A DNA stretch of 64,000 nt from Alloyangia pacifica (GTDB lineage: Bacteria; Pseudomonadota; Alphaproteobacteria; Rhodobacterales; Rhodobacteraceae). The position numbers and the translations under genes were made by a program. This document shows, piece after piece, positions 1-7,883 of the stretch. A model generated the notes under the pieces. It saw only the letters and a list, made by a program, of their open reading frames with translations. It was not told the DNA's origin and ran no database searches. Location of the stretch: the NCBI RefSeq assembly GCF_900116195.1, contig NZ_FOZW01000004.1, positions 62,001-126,000 on the forward strand. Reading direction: 5' to 3'. The stretch's first letter is position 1; each line of letters starts with the position of its first letter.

Positions 1-412
1 GCTGGTTGAAGCGCAGGATGTCGCGGATCATCGTGTAGAAGCCGGGCCGCGCGAGGTTGCTGCGTTGGCCAAAGAGCGCATTTCCCGAGCGCAGCGCGTA
101 TTCCAGTCGTCCGCCATCGAGCGAGACGCCGAAGCTCATGTCGCTGCGCTGCACCGGCACGTCGAGATCGCGGAAGAGCGCAGTCAGATGCGGGTAGTTG
201 GCGTAGTTGAACACGATAAAGCCGGTGTCCACCGGCTGATCGCCGTAGCGCCCGGCCACCACCGTGCGGGCATGGCCGCCGAGGCGCGGGGCGGCCTCGT
301 AGAGCGTGACGCGGCAGCGCTGCGAGAGCAGCCACGCGGTGGCGAGTCCCGAGATGCCGCCGCCGATCACCGCGACGCGCTGGGGAACTCCAAAAGACAG
401 GTCTAGGGCCAC
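1..412 (-). CDS. FAD-dependent oxidoreductase (partial, COG2907-like)
   Basis: Only the first 137 codons are inside the window; the 3' end runs off the left edge. Near the N-terminus the protein has a dinucleotide-binding signature (VAVIGGGISGLATAWLL) followed by an acidic strand end (LYEAAPRLGGHA), the classic FAD-binding Rossmann fold of the amine-oxidase/flavin-oxidase superfamily. The start is a GTG with a good ribosome site (GGCGGAGG) five bases upstream. It is divergent from rpoE and has its own RpoE-type promoter (447-475). In related bacteria such proteins sit next to DUF1365 and cyclopropane-fatty-acid synthase genes in the RpoE-ChrR regulon, so those genes probably lie just beyond the edge; that is inference. 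The substrate is unknown. Confidence 0.8.
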   Translation of the reverse strand, partial: MALDLSFGVPQRVAVIGGGISGLATAWLLSQRCRVTLYEAAPRLGGHARTVVAGRYGDQPVDTGFIVFNYANYPHLTALFRDLDVPVQRSDMSFGVSLDGGRLEYALRSGNALFGQRSNLARPGFYTMIRDILRFNQ

Positions 413-446
413 GCGAACCTCCGCCGAGAAAAACTGCACTTGATAC

Positions 447-475
447 CGATACGCATCCGGATCCCAAGTGGATCA
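447..475 (-). promoter_or_regulatory. RpoE (ECF sigma) promoter of the FAD oxidoreductase
   Basis: On the minus strand the -35 is TGATCC (475-470) and, after exactly 18 bases, the -10 begins TATCG (451-447). This matches the R. sphaeroides RpoE pattern TGATCC-N18-TA. Predicted transcription starts about 28 bases before the GTG at 412. Confidence 0.6.
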
Positions 476-597
476 CCAAAGCATTGCGGCGAGGGGAAAT
501 TTCTTGAGGTGTGCACCGCTGGTGGTTTTCGCGCCCCGGAAGGGCCGTGCCCTTACATGTCCAGCACCGGGGCCTTGAAAAAAATTCCGCTCGCAAG

Positions 598-626
598 TGA
601 TCCTTTTCGTCTTGGGCGGCGTAACC
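598..626 (+). promoter_or_regulatory. RpoE autoregulatory promoter of rpoE-chrR
   Basis: TGATCC at 598-603, an 18-base spacer and TAACC at 622-626. Same architecture as the promoter on the other strand at 447-475 and the one at 3185-3213. It implies a leader of about 110 bases before the rpoE GTG. The leader carries two copies of TACATGTC (about 554 and 629), of unknown meaning. Confidence 0.65.
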
Positions 627-742
627 CCTACATGTCTCTTGATGGTCGCCTCACCACGCCCGAAGCGCTCGATGCCTTCCAGCCGGAAGCTGCGGGCCCC
701 GTTTCCGTGGTAAGACTGCCGCGCAAGAGAAAGGACAGATGC

Positions 743-1300
743 GTGACGCCTGCCGAACGAACCGAACAGACGCAGTGGCTCCTCGCCGTGCGCGACCGGC
801 GCGACCGCGAGGCATTCGGGCGGCTGTTCGACTTCTTCGCGCCGCGCCTCAAGGCCATGCTCCTGAGGGGCGGGCTGCGGGACGGCAGCGCCGAGGACGT
901 CGTTCAGGACGTGATGCTGTCGGTCTGGAACAAGGCCGCGCAGTTCGATCCGCACCGGGCCGAGGCCTCGGCCTGGATCTACCGGATCGCGCGGAACCGC
1001 CAGATCGATCTTTATCGCCGCAAACCGCTGCCTGAGCCGGAACTGGTTCAGGAGCCGGAAAGTTCGGAGCCCGATGCGCCGCAGATTCTGGCGATGGAGC
1101 AAGAGGCGGCACAGCTGCGCGAGGCACTGCAGAAGCTTCGGCCCGAGCAGATCGAAGCGCTGCGCCACGCCTACATGGAAGAGCTGCCCCACAGCGAGAT
1201 CAGCCGGATCACCGGCTTGCCGCTGGGCACGATCAAATCCCGTATCCGCCTCGGGCTCGACCGCCTGCGGCGCGACCTGACAGACCTGAGACCGCAATGA
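743..1300 (+). CDS. rpoE: RNA polymerase sigma factor RpoE (ECF11 type, ChrR-controlled)
   Basis: A 185-residue extracytoplasmic-function sigma factor. Region 2 is visible as QDVMLSVWNKAAQFDPHRA followed by WIYRIARNRQIDLYRR (the -10 contact helices), and region 4 as LPHSEISRITGLPLGTIKSR with its helix-turn-helix. The reading frame is open further upstream, but the GTG at 743 is chosen because AAGGA lies seven bases before it and the resulting length fits R. sphaeroides RpoE. The stop overlaps the chrR start by four bases (ATGA), so the sigma and anti-sigma are translationally coupled. In R. sphaeroides this sigma factor answers singlet oxygen and transcribes its own operon; the promoter at 598-626 agrees with that. 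Confidence 0.92.
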   Translation: MTPAERTEQTQWLLAVRDRRDREAFGRLFDFFAPRLKAMLLRGGLRDGSAEDVVQDVMLSVWNKAAQFDPHRAEASAWIYRIARNRQIDLYRRKPLPEPELVQEPESSEPDAPQILAMEQEAAQLREALQKLRPEQIEALRHAYMEELPHSEISRITGLPLGTIKSRIRLGLDRLRRDLTDLRPQ

Positions 1301-1932
1301 GCAAGATCACCCATCATATCCCCGAGGAGATGCTTCGCGCCTATGCCGCCGGAACGCTGCCGCAGCCTTTTGCGGTGGTGATCGCGGCGCATGTGTCGCT
1401 CTGCGATGCCTGCCGCGCCGCGGTGGAAGCCGAATCTGTGCTTGGTGGCGCGCTGCTGTCCGAGCTGTCCCCCGCGACCGTTTCCGAGGGCGCGCGCGAC
1501 CGGCTTTTCGCCGCGCTCGACAGCGCGCCGCCGGCGCCGCCGCAGCAGCGCGGCTCGGGTATCTTCCCGGCCCCGGTGATGGAGGCGCTGAGCGGTCAGC
1601 CGCCCCGTTGGAAGATGCTCGGCGGCGGCATCCGCCAGCAAATCCTCAGCGCCGACGGCGAGGGGTCGCTGCGCCTGCTCTACATCCCGCGGGGCCGGGC
1701 CGTGCCCGAGCACAGCCACGGCGGGCTCGAACTCACACTGGTGCTGCAGGGCAGCTTCTCGGATTGTGAGGGGCAGTTCGGTGTCGGCGACGTGGAGGTG
1801 GCGCATGACGACGTCGACCACCAGCCCATGGCCGGCGACGCGGAGCCCTGCATCTGTCTTGCCGCCACCGATGCGCCGCTGCGCTTCCGGGCGATGATCC
1901 CGCGGCTTCTGCAGCCGTTGTTCCGTATCTGA
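1297..1932 (+). CDS. chrR: Zinc-binding anti-sigma factor ChrR
   Basis: A 211-residue anti-sigma factor that holds RpoE inactive until singlet oxygen or organic peroxide stress. The N-terminal zinc anti-sigma domain keeps its ligands (H7, H32, C36, C39), and the C-terminal cupin domain keeps H139, H141, E145 and H175 plus the cysteine pair C185/C187. Each set has the same internal spacing as the residues described for R. sphaeroides ChrR, offset by one and by two residues. A linker rich in Pro, Ala and Gln (about 77-86) separates the domains. Coupled to rpoE by an ATGA overlap. Everything needed for a working sensor appears intact. Confidence 0.93.
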   Translation: MSKITHHIPEEMLRAYAAGTLPQPFAVVIAAHVSLCDACRAAVEAESVLGGALLSELSPATVSEGARDRLFAALDSAPPAPPQQRGSGIFPAPVMEALSGQPPRWKMLGGGIRQQILSADGEGSLRLLYIPRGRAVPEHSHGGLELTLVLQGSFSDCEGQFGVGDVEVAHDDVDHQPMAGDAEPCICLAATDAPLRFRAMIPRLLQPLFRI

Positions 1933-1945
1933 TCCGGGGCGCGCG

Positions 1946-2683
1946 ATGAGCTTCGACGGCAAACGCATCTGGATTATCGGCGCCAGCTCGGGCATCGGCG
2001 CGGCGCTCGCGCGCGAGCTTTCGGGGCAGGGCGCGCGCCTGGTGCTCTCGGCGCGCGACGCGCAGGCGCTCTCGAAACTTGCCGGTGATTGTCCGGGGGC
2101 AGAGGTCATTCCGCTCGATCTTGCCGAGCGCGAGACGCTGGAAGCCGCCGCGCGGCGCATCGCGGATGGCGGGTCACTCGACGCGATGGTCTGCACCGCC
2201 GCGCTTTATGATCCCGCGCGGGTCGTCGATCTGGACCCCGAGAAAACCGCCGCTCTGGTGCAGGTGAACGTCACCGGAACGCTGTTGGTGGCACAGCGTG
2301 CGCCGAAGCTTCTGCGCGAGGGCGGTCAGCTGGTGCTCTTCGGTTCGGTCGCTGGCTACGTTGGCCTGCCGAAGGGACAGGCCTATTCGGCCACGAAGGC
2401 CGCGATCATCAATCTGGCCGAGACATTGCGGGTCGAACTGGCGCCGAAGGTCGATGTGCGGTTGGTCTGCCCGGGCTTCGTGCAGACCCGGTTGACCGAC
2501 AAGAACGACTTCAAGATGCCGGCGATGATAGAGCCCGAGCAGGCGGCACGTGATATCGCGAAAGGCATGGCCGGACACGCCTTCGAAATCCATTTCCCCA
2601 AGCGCTTCACCTACGCGCTGAAGTTGCTGCGGCTTTTGCCCTATCCGGTCGCGCTGCGCCTTACGGCGCGGCTTGCGGGCTGA
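1946..2683 (+). CDS. SDR family NAD(P)-dependent oxidoreductase
   Basis: A 245-residue classical short-chain dehydrogenase/reductase. The coenzyme motif GASSGIGAA lies at about residue 12, the catalytic serine in FGSVAG, and the catalytic pair in YSATK, so the active site is intact. It starts 13 bases after chrR, so it is very likely the third gene of the RpoE operon. The C-terminus has a basic and hydrophobic stretch (FPKRFTYALKLLRLLPYP) that could touch membrane, as in some lipid-acting SDRs. The substrate is unknown; a role in membrane or lipid repair after oxidative damage is inference from context. Confidence 0.88.
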   Translation: MSFDGKRIWIIGASSGIGAALARELSGQGARLVLSARDAQALSKLAGDCPGAEVIPLDLAERETLEAAARRIADGGSLDAMVCTAALYDPARVVDLDPEKTAALVQVNVTGTLLVAQRAPKLLREGGQLVLFGSVAGYVGLPKGQAYSATKAAIINLAETLRVELAPKVDVRLVCPGFVQTRLTDKNDFKMPAMIEPEQAARDIAKGMAGHAFEIHFPKRFTYALKLLRLLPYPVALRLTARLAG

Positions 2684-2723
2684 GCACCCGTCTCCCGGCC
2701 CTGTCGCGGGGGAGGGGTGCTCA
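2681..2723. terminator. Hairpin between convergent genes
   Basis: TGAGCACCC (2681-2689) pairs perfectly with GGGTGCTCA (2715-2723), with an inner CTCCC/GGGAG stem. The left arm contains the SDR stop codon. There is no T-run on either side, so it is either an intrinsic terminator of weak type or an mRNA-end stabiliser between the SDR and DUF2177 genes. Confidence 0.45.
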
Positions 2724-2746
2724 CGCGGATGTCTCAGGAATGGTCC

Positions 2747-3157
2747 TCAGGCGGGCTTCGGAAACAGGGCCAGCACCGCAGCCACACCTGCCCAAGCCGA
2801 AACTCCGGTCAGCACCGCGCCCCAAAGGCAATCGGCGATCACCTGTTCCCAGCTCCAGTCGGCGAGTGTGGCGAAATTGGTCATCTCATATGTGCCGTAG
2901 CACATGAGGCCCAGCAAGGCGCCCATCCACAGCGCCTGCAGCGCTGAACCCTCGCGCAGGGCGGGCAGCGAGACGAAGACCAGCACACCCACGACGTAGG
3001 CGAGATAGAAGCCCGCCGCCGGTCCGAGCCGCAGCGGCTCGGCCAGCAGGTGCCCCACGTGCCGCTCGAAGACTGGGCGGATGAGAAAGCGCAGCCCGAG
3101 CATGTCGAGCCCGAGAAACAGCGCGGCCGTGATGGCGTAGAGAGAGAGCGTCTGCAT
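2747..3157 (-). CDS. DUF2177 family membrane protein
   Basis: A 136-residue integral membrane protein with four predicted hydrophobic segments (about 5-25, 47-66, 74-92 and 107-130). The sequence between them (GALLGLMCYGTYEMTNFATL, then DWSWEQVIADCLWG) is the recognisable core of DUF2177. No biochemical role is known. It is transcribed toward the SDR from an RpoE-type promoter only about 20 bases ahead of the start, and has AAGGGA six bases before the ATG. The RpoE regulon of R. sphaeroides, as I recall it, also contains a protein of this kind, so a membrane-stress function is plausible. Confidence 0.85.
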   Translation of the reverse strand: MQTLSLYAITAALFLGLDMLGLRFLIRPVFERHVGHLLAEPLRLGPAAGFYLAYVVGVLVFVSLPALREGSALQALWMGALLGLMCYGTYEMTNFATLADWSWEQVIADCLWGAVLTGVSAWAGVAAVLALFPKPA

Positions 3158-3184
3158 GGTTGGTCCCTTGGTGCCTTACCCTTC

Positions 3185-3213
3185 GTTTACGCCGGAGCAG
3201 GCGACTTGGATCA
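3185..3213 (-). promoter_or_regulatory. RpoE promoter of the DUF2177 gene
   Basis: On the minus strand TGATCC (3213-3208), an 18-base spacer and TAAAC (3189-3185). It is the best match of the three RpoE-type sites in this island. The start site would be roughly 20 bases before the ATG at 3157. Confidence 0.65.
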
Positions 3214-3258
3214 CCTCAAAAAACGTGGCGGCATCCCGCAAAACCCGCGTGGGGGCGG

Positions 3259-3287
3259 TTGACCGGGCCGATCGGTTGCAATATCTC
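3259..3287 (+). promoter_or_regulatory. Housekeeping promoter of tRNA-Gly
   Basis: TTGACC (3259-3264), a 17-base spacer and TATCTC (3282-3287), which puts the transcription start a few bases before the tRNA at 3300. It points away from the RpoE promoter at 3185-3213. Confidence 0.55.
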
Positions 3288-3299
3288 TCCCGCCACTAC

Positions 3300-3373
3300 G
3301 CGGGCGTTGTGTAGTGGTAAGACCTTAGCCTTCCAAGCTAATGACGCGGGTTCGATTCCCGCCGCCCGCTCCA
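3300..3373 (+). tRNA. tRNA-Gly (anticodon TCC)
   Basis: A 74-base cloverleaf. The acceptor arms GCGGGCG and CGCCCGC pair fully, the anticodon stem TTAGC/GCTAA carries the loop CTTCCAA with anticodon TCC, and the T arm is GCGGG-TTCGATT-CCCGC. The discriminator is T and the 3' CCA is encoded. It reads GGA (and GGG by wobble) glycine codons. Confidence 0.97.
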
Positions 3374-3516
3374 AACTCCCCCTGACATGCGAGCGCCCTT
3401 CATCCGACTGACCGTCGGCGCACATCCTGTTGTGGCACGCGCGCCTCCGTGACATGCCGCGCCTTGACGCAGGCCGCGCTGGCCCGCAATACCGTCCTGA
3501 AGACAAAGGAGCGGGA

Positions 3517-5316
3517 ATGGCCCACGGAAACCCGGCTGCCGTCGTGCAGGACGATCGCGAGAAATCCCGGAAACTCGGCTCCCTGGGTGCCCTCTGGCCC
3601 TTCATGCGGCCCTATCGCGGTTTGATGGTCGCGGCGATCCTCGCGCTGATCCTCACCGCAACCGTCTCGCTGACCCTGCCGCTGGCTGTGCGCCGGGTGG
3701 TGGACAACTTCGGCACGCAGGACGGCGCGCTGCTGGATCGCTACTTCATGGCGGCGCTCGGCATAGCCGCGCTGCTCGCACTTGGCACCGCCGCCCGCTA
3801 TGCGCTGGTGACCCGGCTCGGCGAGCGCGTGGTAGCCGATATCCGCAAGGCGGTCTTCGACCGGGTGATCGGCCTCTCGCCGGCCTTCTACGAAAAGGTC
3901 ATGACCGGTGAGGTGCTCAGCCGGATCACCACCGACACCACGCTGATCCTGTCGGTGGTCGGCTCGTCGGTCTCCATCGCGCTGCGCAACGTACTGCTCT
4001 TCGTAGGCGGGCTGACCCTGATGCTCTTCACCTCGGCCAAGCTCACCGGGATGGTGCTGCTGATCGTGCCGGTGGTGATCGTGCCGATTCTCACGCTGGG
4101 CCGCCGCCTGCGGAAGCTGAGTCGCGAGAACCAGGACTGGATCGCGGTCTCCTCCGGAAATGCCGCCGAGGCGCTCTCGGCGGTGCAGACCGTGCAGAGC
4201 TACACCCACGAGACGATCAGCCGCGAGGCCTTTGCCGAGGTCACCGAAAAGAGCTTCGACGCCGCGCGTCGCCGGGTGAAGACCCGGGCGCTGATGACGG
4301 CAATCGTGATCTTCCTCGTGTTCACCGGAATCGTCGGGGTGCTCTGGGCCGGCGCGGTGGACGTGCGCGCGGGGCAGATGAGCGCCGGGGCGCTGGTGCA
4401 ATTCGTCATCTACTCGGTGATGGTGGCCGGTGCGGTGGCGGCGCTCTCGGAGATCTTTGGCGAGCTGCAGCGCGCCGCCGGGGCGACCGAGCGGCTGGTC
4501 GAGCTGCTGCAGGCCGAGGACACGGTGACCGATCCCGCACAGCCGCTGCCTGTGCCGTCGACGGTGCGCGGCGAGATCATCTTCGACAAGGTCGACTTCA
4601 CCTATCCCGCGCGGCCCGGCGTCAAGGCGCTGGACGGCATCGACCTGCACATCCAGCCCGGTGAGACCGTGGCGCTGGTCGGCCCCTCGGGCGCCGGCAA
4701 GACCACCATCGTGCAGCTGATCCAGCGCTTCTATGATCCCGACGCGGGCAAGGTGCTGCTCGATGGTGTGCCGGTGGACCGGATGAGCCGCAATCGTTTC
4801 CGTCAGCATATCGCGCTGGTGCCGCAGGACCCGGTGATCTTTGCCGCCTCGGCGCGCGACAACATCCGTTTCGGCCGTCCCGAGGCGTCTGATGCCGAGG
4901 TCGAGGCCGCCGCCCGCGCCGCTGCGGCGCATGACTTTCTCAGCGCGCTGCCCGAGGGCTACGACACCTATCTCGGCGAGCGCGGCGTGATGCTCTCGGG
5001 CGGGCAGAAGCAACGCGTGGCCATCGCCCGCGCCATCCTGCGCGACGCGCCGGTGCTGCTGCTCGACGAGGCGACCTCGGCGCTCGACGCCGAGAGCGAG
5101 CGTGCGGTGCAGCAGGCGGTCGACACGCTGGCCGAGGGGCGCACGACGATCATCGTCGCGCACCGGCTCGCCACGGTGAAGAAGGCCGACCGCATCGTGG
5201 TCATGGAGCACGGGCGCATCGTCGCGCAGGGCGGACACGATGCGCTTGTCGCCGAGGACGGGCTCTACGCGCGTCTGGCGCGGCTGCAGTTCACCGACGG
5301 CCTGGCGGCCGAATAG
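3517..5316 (+). CDS. ABC exporter, fused membrane and ATPase domains
   Basis: A 599-residue half-transporter of the MsbA/MDR type. The N-terminal half (about 30-310) is a type-IV exporter membrane domain with six hydrophobic segments; the C-terminal half is the ATPase with Walker A GPSGAGKTT (about 389), signature LSGGQKQR (about 493), Walker B VLLLDEATSALD and the switch histidine in IIVAHRLATV. It should work as a homodimer in the inner membrane, exporting a lipid, drug or peptide; the substrate cannot be told. The ATG at 3517 is chosen because AAGGAG lies five bases upstream and the family start fits, although the frame is open earlier. The acyl-CoA synthetase follows 138 bases later. Confidence 0.92.
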   Translation: MAHGNPAAVVQDDREKSRKLGSLGALWPFMRPYRGLMVAAILALILTATVSLTLPLAVRRVVDNFGTQDGALLDRYFMAALGIAALLALGTAARYALVTRLGERVVADIRKAVFDRVIGLSPAFYEKVMTGEVLSRITTDTTLILSVVGSSVSIALRNVLLFVGGLTLMLFTSAKLTGMVLLIVPVVIVPILTLGRRLRKLSRENQDWIAVSSGNAAEALSAVQTVQSYTHETISREAFAEVTEKSFDAARRRVKTRALMTAIVIFLVFTGIVGVLWAGAVDVRAGQMSAGALVQFVIYSVMVAGAVAALSEIFGELQRAAGATERLVELLQAEDTVTDPAQPLPVPSTVRGEIIFDKVDFTYPARPGVKALDGIDLHIQPGETVALVGPSGAGKTTIVQLIQRFYDPDAGKVLLDGVPVDRMSRNRFRQHIALVPQDPVIFAASARDNIRFGRPEASDAEVEAAARAAAAHDFLSALPEGYDTYLGERGVMLSGGQKQRVAIARAILRDAPVLLLDEATSALDAESERAVQQAVDTLAEGRTTIIVAHRLATVKKADRIVVMEHGRIVAQGGHDALVAEDGLYARLARLQFTDGLAAE

Positions 5317-5454
5317 GGCGTATCCACCCTTTGCCCCGGGGGCGCCGCATGCTATTGCCGCAGCCCTTGCGGGAAGTGGATCGGCTTCCCACACTTTGAA
5401 AAGGTGCCCCGGCGTGTCCCGCGCCGGCACTCTGCGTGGAGGAGCGCAACCGCA

Positions 5455-7341
5455 ATGCAATTCGTGACTCAGGCTGATCGCGCGGCGATCGAGGCCGAGA
5501 AGCCCTGGTCCGAGCGGAGCCTGCCGGAAAGCCTGCATGCCTGCCTCGCGCAGACCGCCGAGAAATTCCCGGATCACCCGGCGATGAGCTTCCAACTGCT
5601 CTCGGGGCCGAAGGATCCCGCCGAGACCCTGAGCTGGTCGCAGCTGGCATCGCGCGCCAACCAGGCGGCGAACCTCTTCCGCAGTCTCGGTATCGCCGAG
5701 GGCGACGTGGTTGCGATGGTGCTGCCCAATTGCACCGAGGCGCTGGTGACCTTCCTCGGCGGGGCCATCGCCGGCACCGTCGCGCCGATCAACCCGCTGC
5801 TGGAGCCCGAGCAGATCGCCGCGCTGCTGCGCGAGAGCGGCGCGCGGGTGGTGGTGACGCTGAAGTCCTTTCCCAAGACCGACATCGCGCAGAAACTGGC
5901 CGAGGCCTGCCGCCACGCGCCGGGCGTGGTGACGGTGCTCGAGGTCGATCTCAATCGCTATCTCACGCCGCCGAAGCGCTGGCTGGTGCCCTTGCTGCGC
6001 CCGAAGTTGCCGCGCACCCATCACGCCGACATCAAGTGTTTCAACGCCGAGCTGCAGCGCCAGCCCACGGGGCTGACCTTCACCCCCTCCACCGAGGATC
6101 GGGCCGCCGCCTATTTCCACACCGGCGGGACCACCGGCATGCCCAAGGTCGCGCAGCACCGGGTGTCGGGGATGCTCTACAACGGCTGGCTCGGCTCGCG
6201 CCTGCTGTTCCGCGAGAGCGACAACGTCATGTGCCCGCTGCCGCTGTTCCACGTCTTCGCCACCGAGGTGGTGATCATGTCGGCCCTGGCTTCCGGGGCG
6301 CATGTGATCCTGCCAACCCCGGCGGGCTATCGCGGCGAGGGCGTGTTCGACAATTTCTGGAAGCTCTGCGAGCGCTGGAAGATCAGCTTCATCATCACCG
6401 TACCCACCGCCGTCTCGGCGCTGATGCAACGCAAGGTGGATGCGGACATCTCGACCGTGCGCTATGCCTTCTCTGGGTCGGCACCCATGCCGACCGAGCT
6501 GTTCAAGCGCTTCGAGGAGGTCGCCGGCCTGGCGATCTGCGAGGGATATGGGCTGACCGAGGCGACCTGTCTGGTGTCGGTGAACCCACCCGACGGGGTG
6601 AAGAAGATCGGCTCGGTCGGCTTCCCGTTGCCTTACACGGACGTCAGGATCGTCCGGCATTCGGCGCAGGGCGCGACGGAATGCCCGACCGATGAGATCG
6701 GCGAGATCTGCGTGTCGAACCCGGGGGTGATCCCCGGCGGCACCTATACCGACACCGAGCGCAACCGCGACCTCTACTACAAGGACATCTATCTGCGCAC
6801 CGGTGACCTTGGCCGGATCGACGCGGACGGCTACCTGTGGATCACCGGGCGGGCCAAGGATGTGATCATCCGGGGCGGGCACAACATCGACCCTGCAGAG
6901 ATCGAAAACGCGCTGATGACCCACCCGGCAGTGGCAGTGGCCGCTGCCATAGGTCAGCCGGATACCCACGCGGGTGAACTGCCCTGCGCCTACGTCGAGC
7001 TGGTCGCGGGGGCGATGGTCACCGAGGAGGAGCTTCTGAAGCACGCCCAGGTGCACATCCACGAGCGCGCCGCCTGGCCGAAGTATCTGGAGATTCTGCC
7101 GGAGGTGCCGAAAACCGGTATCGGCAAGGTGTTCAAGCCGGACCTGCGCAAGCTGGCCATCGCGCGCGTCTACGATGCCGCGCTCGAGGCGCAGGGGCTC
7201 GGGGCCCGTGTGACAGACGTGATCGACGACCGGCGCTGCGGGCTGGTGGCCCGGTTGACGCTGACGGGTGATGACGAAGGCGCCGTGACCCGGTGTCTCG
7301 GGGCCTTCACCAGGCCTTGGAAATGGGCTGAAAAGGAGTGA
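5455..7341 (+). CDS. AMP-forming acyl-CoA synthetase
   Basis: A 628-residue member of the ANL adenylating superfamily, which activates fatty or aromatic acids with ATP and CoA. Visible motifs are the P-loop YFHTGGTTGMPK (about 221-232), the A5 motif YGLTEA, the adenylate-binding RTGDLGRIDADGYLWITGR, and the hinge GRAKDVIIRGGHNIDPAEIE. A lysine for the C-terminal half reaction is in PKTGIGKVFKP. GGAGGAG ten bases upstream supports the ATG at 5455. At this length it resembles the roughly 630-residue acyl-CoA synthetases of Rhodobacterales. The acid substrate is not predictable here, but a medium- or long-chain fatty acid is the usual guess. Confidence 0.9.
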   Translation: MQFVTQADRAAIEAEKPWSERSLPESLHACLAQTAEKFPDHPAMSFQLLSGPKDPAETLSWSQLASRANQAANLFRSLGIAEGDVVAMVLPNCTEALVTFLGGAIAGTVAPINPLLEPEQIAALLRESGARVVVTLKSFPKTDIAQKLAEACRHAPGVVTVLEVDLNRYLTPPKRWLVPLLRPKLPRTHHADIKCFNAELQRQPTGLTFTPSTEDRAAAYFHTGGTTGMPKVAQHRVSGMLYNGWLGSRLLFRESDNVMCPLPLFHVFATEVVIMSALASGAHVILPTPAGYRGEGVFDNFWKLCERWKISFIITVPTAVSALMQRKVDADISTVRYAFSGSAPMPTELFKRFEEVAGLAICEGYGLTEATCLVSVNPPDGVKKIGSVGFPLPYTDVRIVRHSAQGATECPTDEIGEICVSNPGVIPGGTYTDTERNRDLYYKDIYLRTGDLGRIDADGYLWITGRAKDVIIRGGHNIDPAEIENALMTHPAVAVAAAIGQPDTHAGELPCAYVELVAGAMVTEEELLKHAQVHIHERAAWPKYLEILPEVPKTGIGKVFKPDLRKLAIARVYDAALEAQGLGARVTDVIDDRRCGLVARLTLTGDDEGAVTRCLGAFTRPWKWAEKE

Positions 7342-7362
7342 GCGGAGACCGCGAGGTCCGGC

Positions 7363-7689
7363 TCAGCACTCGCTTTTGGCGCAGAAGATCTCGTAGAGCA
7401 GGCCGATCACCCGCGCGGTGTCCTCGGTGGCAAGGCTGTAGTAGATCGTCTTGCCGTCACGGCGGGTGTTCACCAGCCCTTCCTCGCGCAGGCGCGCCAG
7501 CATCTGGCTCACCGCCGCCTGCCGCATGTTCAGCAGGCCTTCGAGTTCGCCGACGGATTTTTCGCCTGAACCGAGATGGCACAGGATCATGAGCCGGCCT
7601 TCATGGGCCAGCGTCTTGAGGAAGCCTGCGGCGGTGCGCGCGTTTTCGGCCATTTCCTCGGGCGGGGGGGTGAGTGTCTCTTCCTTCAC
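7363..7689 (-). CDS. ArsR family regulator with SqrR/BigR cysteine pair
   Basis: A 108-residue winged-helix repressor. The HTH core is visible as LEGLLNMRQAAVSQMLARLR, followed by the wing GKTIYYSLA. It lacks the ELCVCD metal site of ArsR/SmtB. Instead it has cysteines at 37 (MILCHL) and 103 (IFCAKSEC), 66 residues apart, which is the spacing of the persulfide-sensing pair of R. capsulatus SqrR (41/107) and Xylella BigR (42/108). A further cysteine is the last residue. GTG start. It is convergent with the acyl-CoA synthetase, and no sulfide-oxidation gene is adjacent, so its targets are probably elsewhere. Confidence 0.85.
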   Translation of the reverse strand: MKEETLTPPPEEMAENARTAAGFLKTLAHEGRLMILCHLGSGEKSVGELEGLLNMRQAAVSQMLARLREEGLVNTRRDGKTIYYSLATEDTARVIGLLYEIFCAKSEC

Positions 7690-7883
7690 CGGTGATGCCT
7701 TTGTAAAATATCATTCGCAATGTAGGCCGCAGGCCGCGGAAATCTAGGCCGCGGCAGGTCTGGGCATGGCTTCGAAATATGGAGATGGTTTCGATGGCTT
7801 ACCGCTCGTAGCGCAACTTCAGGTCGCAAAGCAAGCGTTGCCTATGCCGCAGCGCCTTGTTTTCATGGTATTTGCCGCGATCG

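Noticed and set aside
3400-7062. Very long open frame on the minus strand opposite the ABC exporter and acyl-CoA synthetase
   Set aside because: Its translation is rich in His, Arg, Gly and Asp with no domain, which is the usual antisense shadow of high-GC coding DNA; both plus-strand genes have intact motifs.
7712-7722. CATT-CGC-AATG inverted repeat upstream of the ArsR gene as a SqrR operator
   Set aside because: Arms are only four bases long, and the ATTC-N8-GAAT spacing of SqrR boxes is not met.
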